Assembly (NCBI GenBank): GCA_028370155.1
Contig: CP116670.1
Coordinates: 558,001 to 622,000 of the forward strand
Reading direction: 5' to 3'
Length of the DNA stretch: 64,000 nt
From: Arthrobacter sp. OVS8
Lineage (GTDB): Bacteria; Actinomycetota; Actinomycetes; Actinomycetales; Micrococcaceae
Under the pieces are notes generated by a model. The model worked only from the letters and a program-made list of their open reading frames with translations, was not told the DNA's origin and ran no database searches. The position numbers and the translations under genes are program-made. This document shows positions 13,936 through 24,143 of this stretch, one piece after another. Numbering within the stretch: the stretch's first letter is position 1; the number at the start of each line of letters is the position of its first letter.

Positions 13936-14860
13936 GCGGCGTGGTCCTTCAGGAAGCGTCGGATGAAGCCCGCGGCGGGTTCCGGGGTTTCGTAGTGGAT
14001 CAGGTGGCCCACGCCCGGGATGACGTCCAGGTGCGCATCCGGCAGCAGGGCCTGCAGCGTGTGCTGGTCCGGCAGGGTCGCGATCTCGTCCTTTTCCCCG
14101 GCAATCAGCAAAACGGGAAGGGTGAGGCTGCGGGCGACGTCGGCGACGTTTCCGCCGACGGAAGCCTTGAATGCCTCCAGCAGGCTCTCCCGGTCCGCGA
14201 ACCTGGAGAAATACGCGCTGTGCTGGGCATGCACAAAACGGCGCAACTGCTTGTCCTTCGTCTTCGCCATCGTCTCGCTCATGACCCGGACGATCAGCTG
14301 GCTGCGCAGCAGGCCGTGTCCCAGGCGGCGGGGCAGGCGTGCAGCGGCCTCGTAGTACAGGACGGCGAGTTTGGTCATTAGACCCTTGGGCCCCTCGAGG
14401 GCCGGAGCGGCGATCGGGTTGACCAGGATCAGCTCCGAAACGGTTCCGGGGTGGGCAGCCACGTAGTGGCTGGCGACAATCGAGCCGAAGGAGTGCCCCA
14501 GCAGGACGGTGTCCGGGCCCAGGCCCAGGGCCGCCATGAAGTCCGAAACGAACCGGACGTAGCTCTCGACGCTGTGTTCGGCGCCCGCGAAGGCGGCCGA
14601 GCGGCCGAAACCGGGGAGGTCCGGCATGATGAGCCGCATCTCCGGGAGCTGGTCGGCCACCCGGAGCAGGCCGTGGTGGTCGCCGCGGAAGCCGTGGATG
14701 ACCAGGATGGTCCGCGTCTCCGGGGTCACGCGGAACGGCTCATAGCTCCAATAGGCCACCCTTGCACCGTCGAGGACCATCTCGGCGGGGTGGGTGCGGG
14801 CCTCCAGCCCGTCGCTGAACAGGGGAGTGCCGGGGAGGGCTCGGTGGCCACGTTGTCCAT
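13932..14860 (-). CDS. Alpha/beta hydrolase (1 frameshift near the N-terminus)
   Basis: Alpha/beta-fold hydrolase with oxyanion segment HGFRGDHHG, nucleophile elbow GHSFG and late catalytic histidine in GVGHLIHYE. The substrate is unknown. The best start is ATG 14860 (protein begins [12 protein letters not shown]). The frame is broken near 14822, where the plus strand reads AGGGGAGTG and AGGGCGAGTG would restore it, giving about 309 aa. If only the intact part is used, the frame starts at 14780. It overlaps the glycosyltransferase start by 4 nt. Confidence 0.8.
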
Positions 14861-14870
14861 TCGATGCGTC

Positions 14871-15745
14871 CTAATTGACTGAGTCCGGGTGGGAGCCGGT
14901 GCGGAAGCCACGTTCCAGACCGGCCAGGGCCTGCATGGCGGCGTCGTCGAGGCTGAAGCCGAAGACATCCAGGTTTTCGCCGATCCGGTCGTGGGAGCTT
15001 GCTTTGGGGATGGCGACATTGCCGAGCTGGACATGCCAGCGGAGGATGACCTGCGCCGCGGTCCGGCCGTGCGCGGCCGCGAGGTCCAGCACCACCGGAT
15101 CCTGGAGGACCTGGCCGCGGCCCAGCGGGCTCCACGCCTCGGTGGTGATCCCGAGGTCGCGGTGCAGGGTGCGCAGCTCCTCCTGCTGGAGCCACGGGTG
15201 CAGTTCGATCTGGTTGACCGCCGGGACCACCTCGGCAGTCTGGAGCAGGCGGTCCAGGTGGGCCGGCTGGAAATTGGAGACTCCGATCGCCCGGGCCTTG
15301 CCCTCCCGGTACAGCGTCTCCATCGCGCGGTAGCTCTCGGAATACAGCCCCGCTTCGCGCAGGGCCAGTGGATCAGGTACAGGTCCACGTATTCCAGGCC
15401 GAGGTTGGCCATGGACGTGTCGAAGGCGCGCAGGGTGGCGTCATAGCCCTGGTCGTCGTTCCAGAGTTTGGTGGTGACGAAGAGATCCTCGCGTGAGAGC
15501 GCGGGGAAGACTCACCGGAACCGCCGCGGGCGTCGTCGTGGCTGGAGAAGCCGGACAGCGAACCGATACCGCGGCCAACGCCCGTCTCATTGCCGTACAT
15601 GGCGGCAGTGTCGAAATGGCGGTAGCCGCCTCCAGCGCCATGGACACGAGTCCGGCGGCGTCACCGGGGGCACCTTGTAGAGTCCGAACCCCAACTGGTC
15701 GATCAGGACACCGTTGTTGAGGCTGAGCCGGGGCGAGGGTTTCAT
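14871..15745 (-). CDS. Aldo/keto reductase (at least 4 frameshifts)
   Basis: NADPH-dependent aldo/keto reductase of the 2,5-diketogluconate reductase type (about 292 aa repaired). The catalytic tetrad region is recognisable: [10 protein letters not shown] (Tyr), VTTKLWN (Lys) and LIHWP (His). The C-terminal cofactor region reads [17 protein letters not shown]. Breaks lie near 15670, 15625, 15510 and 15372, all 1-nt losses, so the gene appears in five pieces. The start ATG 15745 begins [11 protein letters not shown]. It is the most heavily broken gene here, but the pattern is the same as in essential genes, so it is probably functional. Confidence 0.82.
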
Positions 15746-15795
15746 AACCTCGACTTTACCGACTCCGCCGCCGCGGCTCCCCACGGCAGGCCGGA

Positions 15796-16758
15796 TCACG
15801 CCAGGCCGTCGAAGCTGACAAGCCGCCGGGCGCTGGCCTCGTCGAGGATCAGGTCGGTGGCCAGGCCCGCGGCGAGGGCGCCGCGGAGGCCGTTGAACTT
15901 GGAGGCGCCCGACACCACGCAGATCCTGCGGCGCACCTGGCGCAGCTGGGCGAGGTCCGGGCCGGTGGAGCGTTCGTTGAGGGTGATGCCGTCCGAGGAA
16001 CCGTCCGCGCGGAAGAACACCGTGGCCACATCGCCGACGACGTCGGAGTTGGCCAGGACGTTCAGGTCTTCCTCATCGAGGTAACCGCCGGCGTATACGT
16101 GGCTGGGATAGTCGGCGTCGACCGATCCCACACCAAAAATCGCGATGCTCATGCGGGCCTGCAACTCAAGGATCCTTTGCACACTGCGCTCATTCCACAT
16201 GGCCTTCTTGGTCGCGGCATGGTCGAAGAACGCCGGCACCGGGAACTGTTCCACGCGTGCCCCGTAGGCGCTGCCAAAGCGCCGCATGATGTCGGAGGCA
16301 TAGGTGATGCCAGTGGTTTGCATGTTGCCCGCACCGTTGAGCTGGACGATCACGCTGTCATGGGTGATCTTTCGGGTCAGATGCCGGCTGACGGCGCTGA
16401 GGGTGGAACCCCACGCGACGCCGATGATGGCGTTGGAATCCACCAGCGGGCCGATGGTGCGTGCTGCCTGCATGGCCACGCGGTCCAGTGTTTCCGCCTC
16501 ATTCAGGGTGTCCACGACCGGAACAACGTGCACATCCACCTTGTATTCGGCGCGGATCATGCTCGCCAGTTCGGGGCCGGTGTCCAGCGGACTCCGGATC
16601 TGGATCTGCACCAGGCCGGATTCCCGGGCCGAGGACAGCAGCCGCGAAACGGTGGACCGGGACGTCCGGAGCTCCCGCGCGATGGCGTCCATGGTCAGGT
16701 CCTGCAGGTAATACAACTGGGCCGCGCGGAGGGCGTCAGAGTGGCGTGAGGGCGTCAT
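15796..16758 (-). CDS. SorC-family sugar-binding transcriptional regulator
   Basis: 320 aa, intact. The N-terminal helix-turn-helix is MDAIARELRTSRSTVSRLLSSARESGLV (about residues 20-50). The rest is the large SorC/DeoR-type effector domain with GVAWGSTL and VVSGASKFNGLRGALAAGLATDLILDE. Such regulators bind phosphorylated sugars or polyols. It is divergent from glpD and shares a 124-bp promoter region that holds an inverted repeat, so control of glycerol use is the natural inference. The start at 16758 is chosen from family similarity; a GTG a few codons upstream is possible. Confidence 0.87.
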   Translation of the reverse strand: MTPSRHSDALRAAQLYYLQDLTMDAIARELRTSRSTVSRLLSSARESGLVQIQIRSPLDTGPELASMIRAEYKVDVHVVPVVDTLNEAETLDRVAMQAARTIGPLVDSNAIIGVAWGSTLSAVSRHLTRKITHDSVIVQLNGAGNMQTTGITYASDIMRRFGSAYGARVEQFPVPAFFDHAATKKAMWNERSVQRILELQARMSIAIFGVGSVDADYPSHVYAGGYLDEEDLNVLANSDVVGDVATVFFRADGSSDGITLNERSTGPDLAQLRQVRRRICVVSGASKFNGLRGALAAGLATDLILDEASARRLVSFDGLA

Positions 16759-16771
16759 CCCATTTCCGTTC

Positions 16772-16785
16772 TGCACGTTTGTGCA
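16772..16785. promoter_or_regulatory. Candidate operator in the regulator-glpD promoter region
   Basis: Perfect inverted repeat TGCAC-GTTT-GTGCA, 14 bp upstream of the regulator start and about 98 bp upstream of glpD. A TTGACT at 16792-16797 next to it could be a -35 element for glpD. Position and symmetry fit a SorC-type operator; binding is inferred. Confidence 0.45.
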
Positions 16786-16882
16786 TAGTGCTTGACTCCA
16801 TTTTCCATTACTCCAAAGAATAGTGTTGAACGGCGCCGCGCCAAGGGCGCGCCGCACAGGACGAACCCCAAAGGAGTAGTTC

Positions 16883-18663
16883 TTGGGACAGAAGGATTTA
16901 GCCCGCAACCAGGCATCGGCCGGCGAGCGAGCATCGGTGCAGAAGCTGCGGACGCGGCCCCACGCCCAGGTGCTGATCATCGGCGGCGGCATCAACGGGG
17001 TGGGCACGTTCCGGGACCTTGCCCTGCAGGGTGTGGACGTCGCCCTCGTGGAGCGCGGCGACTACTGCCAGGGAGCCAGCGGAGCCTCCTCACACATGAT
17101 CCACGGCGGCATCCGCTACCTCGAGAACGGTGAGTTCCGCCTTGTCCAGGAGTCGGTCGTCGAACGCAACCGGCTGCTGCGCATCGCACCCCACTACGTC
17201 AAGCCGCTGCAGACCACCATCCCCATCTTCAGCACATTCTCCGGAGTCCTCGCCGCTCCGCTGCGTTTTCTGACCCACAAACAGCAGGGCGCACCCAAGG
17301 AACGCGGGGCGTTCCTGATCAAAGTCGGGCTGAGCCTCTACGACTTCTTCTCCCGCGACGGCGGCACCGTGCCGCGGCACCAGTTCCGCGGCCGCAAGCG
17401 TGCCCTGGCCGAACTGCCGCGCCTGCACCCCGGTATCAAGTACACCGCCACCTACTTCGACGCCTCCGTCCACAACCCGGAACGGCTGACCCTGGACGTG
17501 CTGCAGGACGGCGAGAAGGCCGGCGCTTCGGGCGCCAGTGACGCGCGGGCCAGCAACTACCTCTCCTCGTCGCCGTCAAGAACGGTGCCGACGGACACGG
17601 CACCGGGAGCACCGTGGAACTCCGCGACGAGCTCACCGGCGAACTGTTCGACTTCTCCGCGGACGTCATCGTCAACACCACCGGCGCCTGGGTCGACCTG
17701 ACCAACGAGGCGATGGGATCGGCGTCGGCCTTTATGGGCGGCACCAAGGGTTCACACATCGTGCTGGACCACCCGGAACTGCTGGCCGCCTGCAACGGCC
17801 GCGAGATCTTCTTCGAACACACCGACGGCAGGATCGTGCTGATCTATCCGATGGGGGACCGGGTCCTGGTGGGCACCACCGACGTCGACGCCGACATGGC
17901 CGAGGACGCGGTGTGCACTGAATCGGAAATCGACTACTTCTTCGACCTGATCGGCCACGTCTTCCCGGATATCACCGTGGACCGGGAGCAGATCGTCTAC
18001 ACCTTCTCCGGCGTCCGCCCGCTGCCCAAGCACGACGCCACGCAGCCGGGCTTCGTCAGCCGCGACTACCGGATCGAGCGCCGCGCCGGCGCCGGGCAGG
18101 GCGGCGGCGCCGCCGTGCTCAGTCTCGTTGGCGGAAAATGGACCACTTTCCGGGCCCTAGCCGAACACTTGAGCAATGACGTCCTCGCCGAACTCGGCGT
18201 CGAACGGAAGGTCTCGACGGCGAAACTCGCCATCGGCGGCGGCGCCGGCTTCCCGGACAGCGAGGACGGTGTGCAGCGCTGGATCAAGGGGCACATGGCC
18301 CCCGGGCGCGACGCGGACCGTACCGCCGGACTTCTGACCCGCTACGGCACCCGGGCCGGGGAAGTCATCAGCTTCCTCGACGCCGCCCCGGACCGGCTCC
18401 TGCACTCGACCCGGGAACTGAGCGTCCGCGAGCTGGAGTTCATGGCCCGGAACGAGCAGATCGGGCACCTCGTCGACGTCTTGATCCGCCGCACGTCCCT
18501 CGCTTTCCGGGGACTGGTGACCGGCGAGCTCTTGAACGAGGTTGCCGAGATCCTCGCTGGCCCGCTGGGCTGGGACGCGGCAACGCGGACCTCCGAGATC
18601 ACCCACGCTCAGGAGGTGCTCAAGCGATTCCACGGCGTCCAGGTCCACAGCCTGGTCTCCTGA
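16883..18663 (+). CDS. glpD: Glycerol-3-phosphate dehydrogenase, FAD-dependent (1 frameshift)
   Basis: Oxidises glycerol 3-phosphate to dihydroxyacetone phosphate at the membrane and passes electrons to quinone. The FAD-binding Rossmann motif is VLIIGGGINGVGTFRDLALQG, followed by GASGASSHMIHGGIRYLE. The C-terminal domain continues to about residue 593. The start is TTG 16883, with AAGGAG 7 nt upstream. The frame shifts by 1 nt near 17565. It forms a glycerol module with glpF and glpK downstream and the SorC-type regulator upstream. Confidence 0.92.
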
Positions 18664-18672
18664 TAGACCTCG

Positions 18673-18698
18673 GCGGCCGGACGGGGACGTCCGGCCGC
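18673..18698 (+). terminator. Hairpin between glpD and glpF
   Basis: Perfect 11-bp stem GCGGCCGGACG / CGTCCGGCCGC with a GGGA loop, 10 nt after the glpD stop and without a T run. It may be a partial terminator or an RNA-stability element that sets glpD against glpFK levels. The rest of the 158-bp gap is GC-rich and contains the glpF ribosome binding site (GAGGAG near 18810). Confidence 0.5.
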
Positions 18699-18821
18699 AA
18701 GGACTGCGTGGTTCCTCTGGGGGAACAGGCGCAGTTGCCGGCCGGCGGCGCCAACGCGGCGCCGGCCCAACAGCCTTTCAAACTCGCGAGGGGCTGACAA
18801 CAGAAAATAGAGGAGTCAAAG

Positions 18822-19571
18822 ATGTCTCTTGGAATAGTTTTCCTGTCCGAAGTATTCGGTACCGCAATGCTGACCCTGCTGGGTTGCGGCGTTGTGGCAA
18901 ACGTTGCACTCAAAGGCACCAAGGGCAACAACGGCGGGTTCCTGATGGTCACCTGGGGATGGGGCATCGCCGTCTTCTCCGGCGTCTACGTCGCCGCGAT
19001 GTCCGGGGCCCACCTGAACCCCGCCGTTACCTTCGGCCTGCTGCTCAACGGCAAGACCGAGTACGCCCCCGGCGTCCCCGTGGACGCCGTCTCCACCCTC
19101 ACCTACTTCGGCGGTGAACTGCTGGGTGCCTTCCTTGGTGCCGTGGTGATGTACCTGGCCTACAAGCAGCACTTCGACGCCGAGCCGGAACCCGCCAGCC
19201 AGCTGGCGGTCTTCTCCACCGGTCCGGCCATCCGCTCCACCCCGTGGAACCTGATCACGGAGATCATCGGCACGTTTGTCCTCGTCTTCGTCATCCTGAC
19301 CTTCGGCGGGACACCTTCGGGGCTTGGCCCGCTCGCCGTCGCACTGCTCGTTGTTGGTATCGGCGTCTCCCTCGGTGGTCCCACCGGCTACGCCATCAAC
19401 CCGGCCCGTGACCTCGGCCCGCGCATTGCCCACGCCCTGCTGCCCATGAAGGGCAAGGGTTCCTCGGACTGGGGCTACTCCTGGATTCCCGTGGTCGGAC
19501 CGCTGGTCGGCGGCGGCCTTGCCGGTCTCGTGGCAGCAGTCGTGCCGATCATCGCCACCGCAGCGGCCTAA
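18822..19571 (+). CDS. glpF: Glycerol uptake facilitator (aquaglyceroporin)
   Basis: 249 aa, intact MIP-family channel with six predicted membrane helices. Both pore boxes are present: GAHLNPAVTFG and INPARDLGPR. The Asp after the second NPA box is the signature of glycerol-conducting members as opposed to water-selective aquaporins. It lies between glpD and glpK and supplies glycerol to the kinase. Confidence 0.95.
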   Translation: MSLGIVFLSEVFGTAMLTLLGCGVVANVALKGTKGNNGGFLMVTWGWGIAVFSGVYVAAMSGAHLNPAVTFGLLLNGKTEYAPGVPVDAVSTLTYFGGELLGAFLGAVVMYLAYKQHFDAEPEPASQLAVFSTGPAIRSTPWNLITEIIGTFVLVFVILTFGGTPSGLGPLAVALLVVGIGVSLGGPTGYAINPARDLGPRIAHALLPMKGKGSSDWGYSWIPVVGPLVGGGLAGLVAAVVPIIATAAA

Positions 19572-19622
19572 CCCACCTTCCACGCACTCATTCAACAGCC
19601 AGCCCAAGACAAGGACGTCAAC

Positions 19623-21137
19623 ATGAACCAGTACGTAATCGCTATCGACCAGGGCACCACCAGCACGCGAGCCATCGTGTTCGACCACAGCGGCAGCATC
19701 GTTTCGTCGGGCCAGATGGAGCACGAGCAGATCTTCCCGCAGGCAGGCTGGGTGGAACACGATCCCGCCGAGATCTGGAACAACACCCGTGAGGTCATCG
19801 CCGCCGCCCTGTCGAAGGCGAACCTGACCCGCCACGACATCGCGGCGGTCGGCATCACCAACCAGCGCGAAACCGCGGTGGTCTGGGACAAGACCACCGG
19901 CAAGGCCATCTACAACGCGATCGTCTGGCAGGACACCCGCACCCAGCCGATCGTGGACGAGCTGGCCAAGGACGGGGGACCGGAGCGCTTCAAGCAGAAG
20001 GTCGGCCTGCCGCTGGCCACCTACTTCTCCGGTACCAAGATCAAGTGGATCCTGGACAACGTGGAGGGCGCCCGCGCCAAGGCCGAGGCCGGGGACCTGG
20101 TGTTCGGCAACACTGACTGCTGGGTGCTGTGGAACCTGACCGGCGGGACCGACGGCGGCGTCCACGTCACGGACGTCACCAACGCCTCGCGGACCATGTT
20201 CATGGACCTCGACACGCTCTCCTGGGACCAGGAGATCATGGACGCCTTCGGTGTGCCGGCCTCCATGATGCCGGCCATCAAGTCCTCCTCCGAGGTCTAC
20301 GGCACGGTCCACACGTCCCAGCTGCTGCGTGAGGTTCCGGTCGCCGGCATCCTGGGCGACCAGCAGGCGGCGACGTTCGGCCAGGCCGCGTTCGAGGCAG
20401 GCGAAGCCAAGAACACCTACGGCACGGGCTGCTTCCTCATCTTCAACACCGGTGAGGAAATCGTCCACTCCAAGAACGGGCTGCTGACGACAGTTGGCTA
20501 CAAGCTCGGCGACGCCGCTCCGCACTATGCCCTGGAAGGCGCCATCGCCGTCACTGGTTCGCTGGTGCAGTGGCTGCGTGACAACCTCGGCATGATCAGC
20601 AGCGCCCCCGAAGTGGAGAAGTTGGCGGCCTCGGTCGAGGACAACGGCGGCGTGTACATTGTTCCCGCGTTCTCCGGCCTGTTCGCTCCCTACTGGCGTT
20701 CCGACGCCCGCGGTGCGATCGTCGGCCTGACCCGCTTCGTGAACAAGAACCACATCGCCCGCGCGGCGCTGGAGGCCACGGCCTTCCAGACCCGCGAGGT
20801 GCTCGACGCCGTCAACGCGGACTCAGGGGTTCCCCTGACCGAGCTGAAGGTCGACGGCGGCATGGTGGCCAACGACGCGCTGATGCAGTTCCAGGCGGAC
20901 ATCCTCGGCGTTCCGGTCATCCGGCCCAAGGTGGTGGAGACCACCGCACTGGGTGCCGCCTACGCCGCCGGTCTGGCCGTCGGCTTCTGGAAGGACCTGG
21001 GCGAATGTTCCGCCAACTGGTCCGAGGACAAGCGCTGGGAACCGACCATGGACCAGGCCGAGCGCGAACGCCAGATGCGCCTGTGGAAGAAGGCCGTCAC
21101 CAAGTCCATGGACTGGGTCGACGAGGACGTGAAGTAG
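19623..21137 (+). CDS. glpK: Glycerol kinase
   Basis: 504 aa, intact FGGY-family kinase. The N-terminus has the phosphate-1 loop [18 protein letters not shown]. The middle has [25 protein letters not shown], and the C-terminal domain has [18 protein letters not shown]. It converts glycerol to glycerol 3-phosphate for GlpD. Reading starts at ATG 19623, 51 bp after glpF. A long hairpin terminator follows. Confidence 0.96.
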   Translation: MNQYVIAIDQGTTSTRAIVFDHSGSIVSSGQMEHEQIFPQAGWVEHDPAEIWNNTREVIAAALSKANLTRHDIAAVGITNQRETAVVWDKTTGKAIYNAIVWQDTRTQPIVDELAKDGGPERFKQKVGLPLATYFSGTKIKWILDNVEGARAKAEAGDLVFGNTDCWVLWNLTGGTDGGVHVTDVTNASRTMFMDLDTLSWDQEIMDAFGVPASMMPAIKSSSEVYGTVHTSQLLREVPVAGILGDQQAATFGQAAFEAGEAKNTYGTGCFLIFNTGEEIVHSKNGLLTTVGYKLGDAAPHYALEGAIAVTGSLVQWLRDNLGMISSAPEVEKLAASVEDNGGVYIVPAFSGLFAPYWRSDARGAIVGLTRFVNKNHIARAALEATAFQTREVLDAVNADSGVPLTELKVDGGMVANDALMQFQADILGVPVIRPKVVETTALGAAYAAGLAVGFWKDLGECSANWSEDKRWEPTMDQAERERQMRLWKKAVTKSMDWVDEDVK

Positions 21138-21152
21138 GTCCCAGCCTCTGTC

Positions 21153-21219
21153 GAGGAGGCCGCACCCGCCCTGCCCGCTTCGCGGTGCCCACCACACCCT
21201 GGCGGGGTGCGGCCTCCTC
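21153..21219 (+). terminator. Terminator of the glpDFK cluster
   Basis: GAGGAGGCCGCACCCGCC (21153-21170) pairs with GGCGGGGTGCGGCCTCCTC (21201-21219) across a 30-nt loop, one base bulged. It starts 15 nt after the glpK stop. Confidence 0.7.
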
Positions 21220-21280
21220 TCAGTTGCGGGCCCGATTCAGCCGCTCGTGCCGACTTACCTGTCGTCAGTGGGCGGTGCGC

Positions 21281-21292
21281 TAAAGTAGTCCT
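21281..21292 (+). promoter_or_regulatory. Leaderless -10 element of the leuS leader
   Basis: TAAAGT at 21281-21286 is followed by 6 nt and then the ATG of the leader peptide, the spacing expected for leaderless transcription start at the A of the ATG. No -35 element with 17-18-nt spacing is convincing. Confidence 0.5.
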
Positions 21293-21319
21293 ATGCGTGC
21301 GATCCTCCTGCTTAGCTAG
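21293..21319 (+). CDS. Leucine leader peptide of leuS (MRAILLLS)
   Basis: Short frame ATG CGT GCG ATC CTC CTG CTT AGC TAG, 8 codons of which three in a row are Leu with three different codons. It is too short for normal gene calling. It lies 192 bp upstream of leuS and is followed by alternative hairpins and a terminator, the layout of a ribosome-mediated attenuator. It is close in sequence to the leader upstream of leuA (VRAELLLLS...) in this window, which strongly supports a real leucine-sensing peptide. Confidence 0.75.
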   Translation: MRAILLLS

Positions 21320-21320
21320 C

Positions 21321-21383
21321 CGCCCGGCATCCCGACTTGAACTCGGATTGCCGTGCGGCAGCCCTCCGTGTCGAGGGGCTTTT
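21321..21383 (+). promoter_or_regulatory. leuS attenuator: alternative hairpins and terminator
   Basis: After the leader stop there is CCGA...TCGG (21332-21335 with 21343-21346), then TGCCG-TG-CGGCA (21349-21360), then AGCCCTC with GAGGGGCT (21360-21380, one bulged G) running into TTTT at 21380-21383. The second hairpin shares base 21360 with the terminator stem, so the two may compete. A ribosome stalled on the Leu codons would cover the RNA up to about 21325 and alter the first hairpin. The fold is assessed by eye only. Confidence 0.6.
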
Positions 21384-21510
21384 GTGTGTCTGGACCCGTT
21401 GGGCGGACGGCAGGGGAGCGGGCAAGGCGGGACAGCAGCCTTGGCCCGGGAGATTTATCGGCACAAGACTTGACGGTACATAAGGCTTGACAGAACAGAA
21501 GAGGCCAGCA

Positions 21511-24047
21511 GTGAGCGTTCAGCCGGAGACAGAGACCGGAACAGCAGGAGCCGCAGCGGAAGCACCCGAGGAAGGTGCCTACAGCTTTGCGGCGATGGAA
21601 GCCAAGTGGCCGCAGGTCTGGGAAGACCTGAAGGTCTTCACGCCCGTCGATGACGGGTCGAAGGAACGGCGGTACGTGCTGGACATGTTCCCGTACCTCC
21701 GGTGATCTCCACATGGGCCACGCCGAAGCGTTCGCGATGGGCGACGTCGTCGCGCGCTACTTGCGCCAGCAGGGCTACGACGTGCTGCACCCGATCGGCT
21801 GGGATTCCTTCGGCCTGCCCGCCGAGAACGCGGCCATCAAGCGCAATGCGCACCCCAGCGAGTGGACCTACGCCAACATCGACACCCAGGCGGCCTCGTT
21901 CAAGCGCTACGCCATCTCTGCCGACTGGTCCCGCCGGATCCACACCTCCGATCCGGAGTATTACCGCTGGACGCAGTGGCTCTTCAAGCGCTTCTACGAA
22001 CGCGGACTGGCCTACCGCAAGAACTCCCCGGTTAACTGGTGCCCGAAAGACCAGACCGTGCTGGCCAACGAACAGGTAGTCAACGGCGCCTGTGAGCGTT
22101 GCGGCACCCCCGTCACCAAAAAGTCGCTGAACCAGTGGTACTTCAAGATCACCGACTACGCCGACAGGCTTCTCGATGACATGGACGAATTGCGCGGCCA
22201 CTGGCCCGAGCGCGTCCTGGCGATGCAGAAGAACTGGATCGGACGCTCCGAAGGCGCGCACGTCAACTTCGTGATCGAGGCCGACGGCGGCAAGCCCGCC
22301 AAGGACGTCACGGTGTTCACCACCCGCCCGGACACCTTGTACGGCGCGACGTTCTTCGTCGTTGCCGCGGACGCGCCGCTCGCCGTCGAACTGGTCACTG
22401 AAGAGCACGCCGCCGCCCTGGACGCGTACCGCGAACAGGTCAAGGCGCTCACCGAAATCGAACGCCAGTCCACCGAGCGGGAGAAGACCGGCGTCTTCAC
22501 GGGCCGCTACGCCATCAACCCGCTCAACGGCGAGAAGCTGCCCGTCTGGGCCGCCGACTACGTCCTGGCCGACTACGGCACCGGCGCCATCATGGCCGTC
22601 CCGGCACACGACCAGCGCGACCTCGACTTCGCCCGCACCTTCGACCTGCCGGTCCGCGCCGTGCTGGACACCGGCGAGGAAGACCCCGCGGTCAGCGGTA
22701 CCGCGACCTCGGGGAGGGCACCCTGATCAACTCCGGCGCCCTGGACGGACTGCCCAAGGCCGACGCCATCACGGCCGCCATCGAGATCCTGCAGCAGCAG
22801 GGCACGGGCGAGAAATTCGTGAACTTCCGCCTGCGCGACTGGCTGCTCAGCCGGCAGCGCTTCTGGGGCACCCCGATCCCGATCATCCACTGCCCCGCGT
22901 GCGGTGAGGTCCCGGTGCCGGACGAGCAGCTGCCCGTCACCCTGCCGGCGGATCTCCGCGGCGAGGACCTGTCCCCGAAGGGCACCTCGCCGCTGGCCGC
23001 CGTCGAAAGCTGGGTCAACGTCGAGTGCCCCGACTGCCAGGGCCCGGCCAAGCGGGACACGGACACCATGGACACGTTCGTGGATTCCTCCTGGTACTTC
23101 CTGCGCTTCGTTTCGCCGCAGTTCACCGACGGCCCGTTTGATCCTGAGAAGATCAACGACTGGATGCCGGTGGGCCAGTACGTCGGCGGCGTGGAGCACG
23201 CCATCCTGCACCTGCTCTACGCACGGTTCTTCACCAAGGTCATCCACGACCTCGGCATGATCGACGCCGACGAGCCCTTCAGCGCGCTGCTGAACCAGGG
23301 CCAGGTGCTCAACGGCGGCAAAGCCATGAGCAAGTCCCTGGGCAACGGCGTCGACCTCGGCGAACAGCTGGACAAGTTCGGCGTCGACGCCGTGCGCCTC
23401 ACCATGATCTTCGCCTCCCCGCCGGAGGACGACGTCGACTGGGCTGACGTGTCGCCGTCGGGCTCCGCGAAGTTCCTGGCCCGCGCCTGGCGCCTCGGCC
23501 GGGACGTCACGAGCGCACCCGGCGTCGACTTCGCCACCGGTGACCGGGCCCTGCGCACCGTCACCCACCGCACGATCGCCGACGCGGAAGCGCTGCTGGA
23601 CCACAACAAGTTCAACGTTGTGGTGGCTAAGCTCATGGAGCTGGTCAACGCTACGCGCAAGACGATTGACCGAGCCGGCGCAGCCGGCGGCGCCGGCGGC
23701 GCCGACCCGGCCGTCCGCGAAGCCGTCGAAACCGTCGCGGTCATCCTGAGCCTCTTCGCGCCGTACACGGCCGAGGACCTCTGGAACGTGCTGGGACACC
23801 CCGCCTCCGTGGCCAACGCCGGCTGGCCGACGCACGACGAGGCCCTCCTGGTGCAGGACACGGTCACCGCCGTCGTCCAGGTCCAGGGCAAGGTGCGGGA
23901 CCGCCTGGAAGTCTCGCCGGAGATCGGCGAGGACGAACTGCGCGAACTCGCGCTGGCCTCGGACAACGTCCAGCGCGCCCTCGATGGCCGGGGATCCGTA
24001 CGGTTATCGTCCGGGCACCTAAACTGGTCAACATCGTCCCGGCCTAG
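21511..24047 (+). CDS. leuS: Leucyl-tRNA synthetase (3 frameshifts)
   Basis: Class I synthetase, about 846 aa repaired. The HIGH-type motif reads [11 protein letters not shown]. The editing domain shows [14 protein letters not shown], and the KMSKS-type motif is [14 protein letters not shown]. The C-terminus ends LVNIVPA with stop TAG 24045-24047. Breaks lie near 21700 (2 nt lost before SGDLHMGH), at 22711-22714 (GGGCGAGGG read as GGGGAGGG) and near 23992 (one G lost). GTG 21511 is preferred because the family-like N-terminus begins there; a TTG at 21487 is possible. Confidence 0.93.
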
Positions 24048-24143
24048 CCGCTCGGGCAAAACATTGTCCGGCCGCCGGATCAGACCGGCGGCCGGCCACC
24101 ATCGCGTGCCCCGACAGCAGGCGCAGATAGCAGGAGGTGCTTC

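Noticed and set aside
13102..13995. 297-codon plus-strand frame over the glycosyltransferase
   Set aside because: Antisense shadow of an intact GT4 gene.
18739..18764. Second operator or repeat before glpF
   Set aside because: An imperfect GC palindrome of the kind expected by chance in this composition.
21384..21510. T-box riboswitch for leuS
   Set aside because: No T-box sequence (TGGNACCGCG-like) or specifier stem is visible; a Leu-codon peptide explains the leader better.
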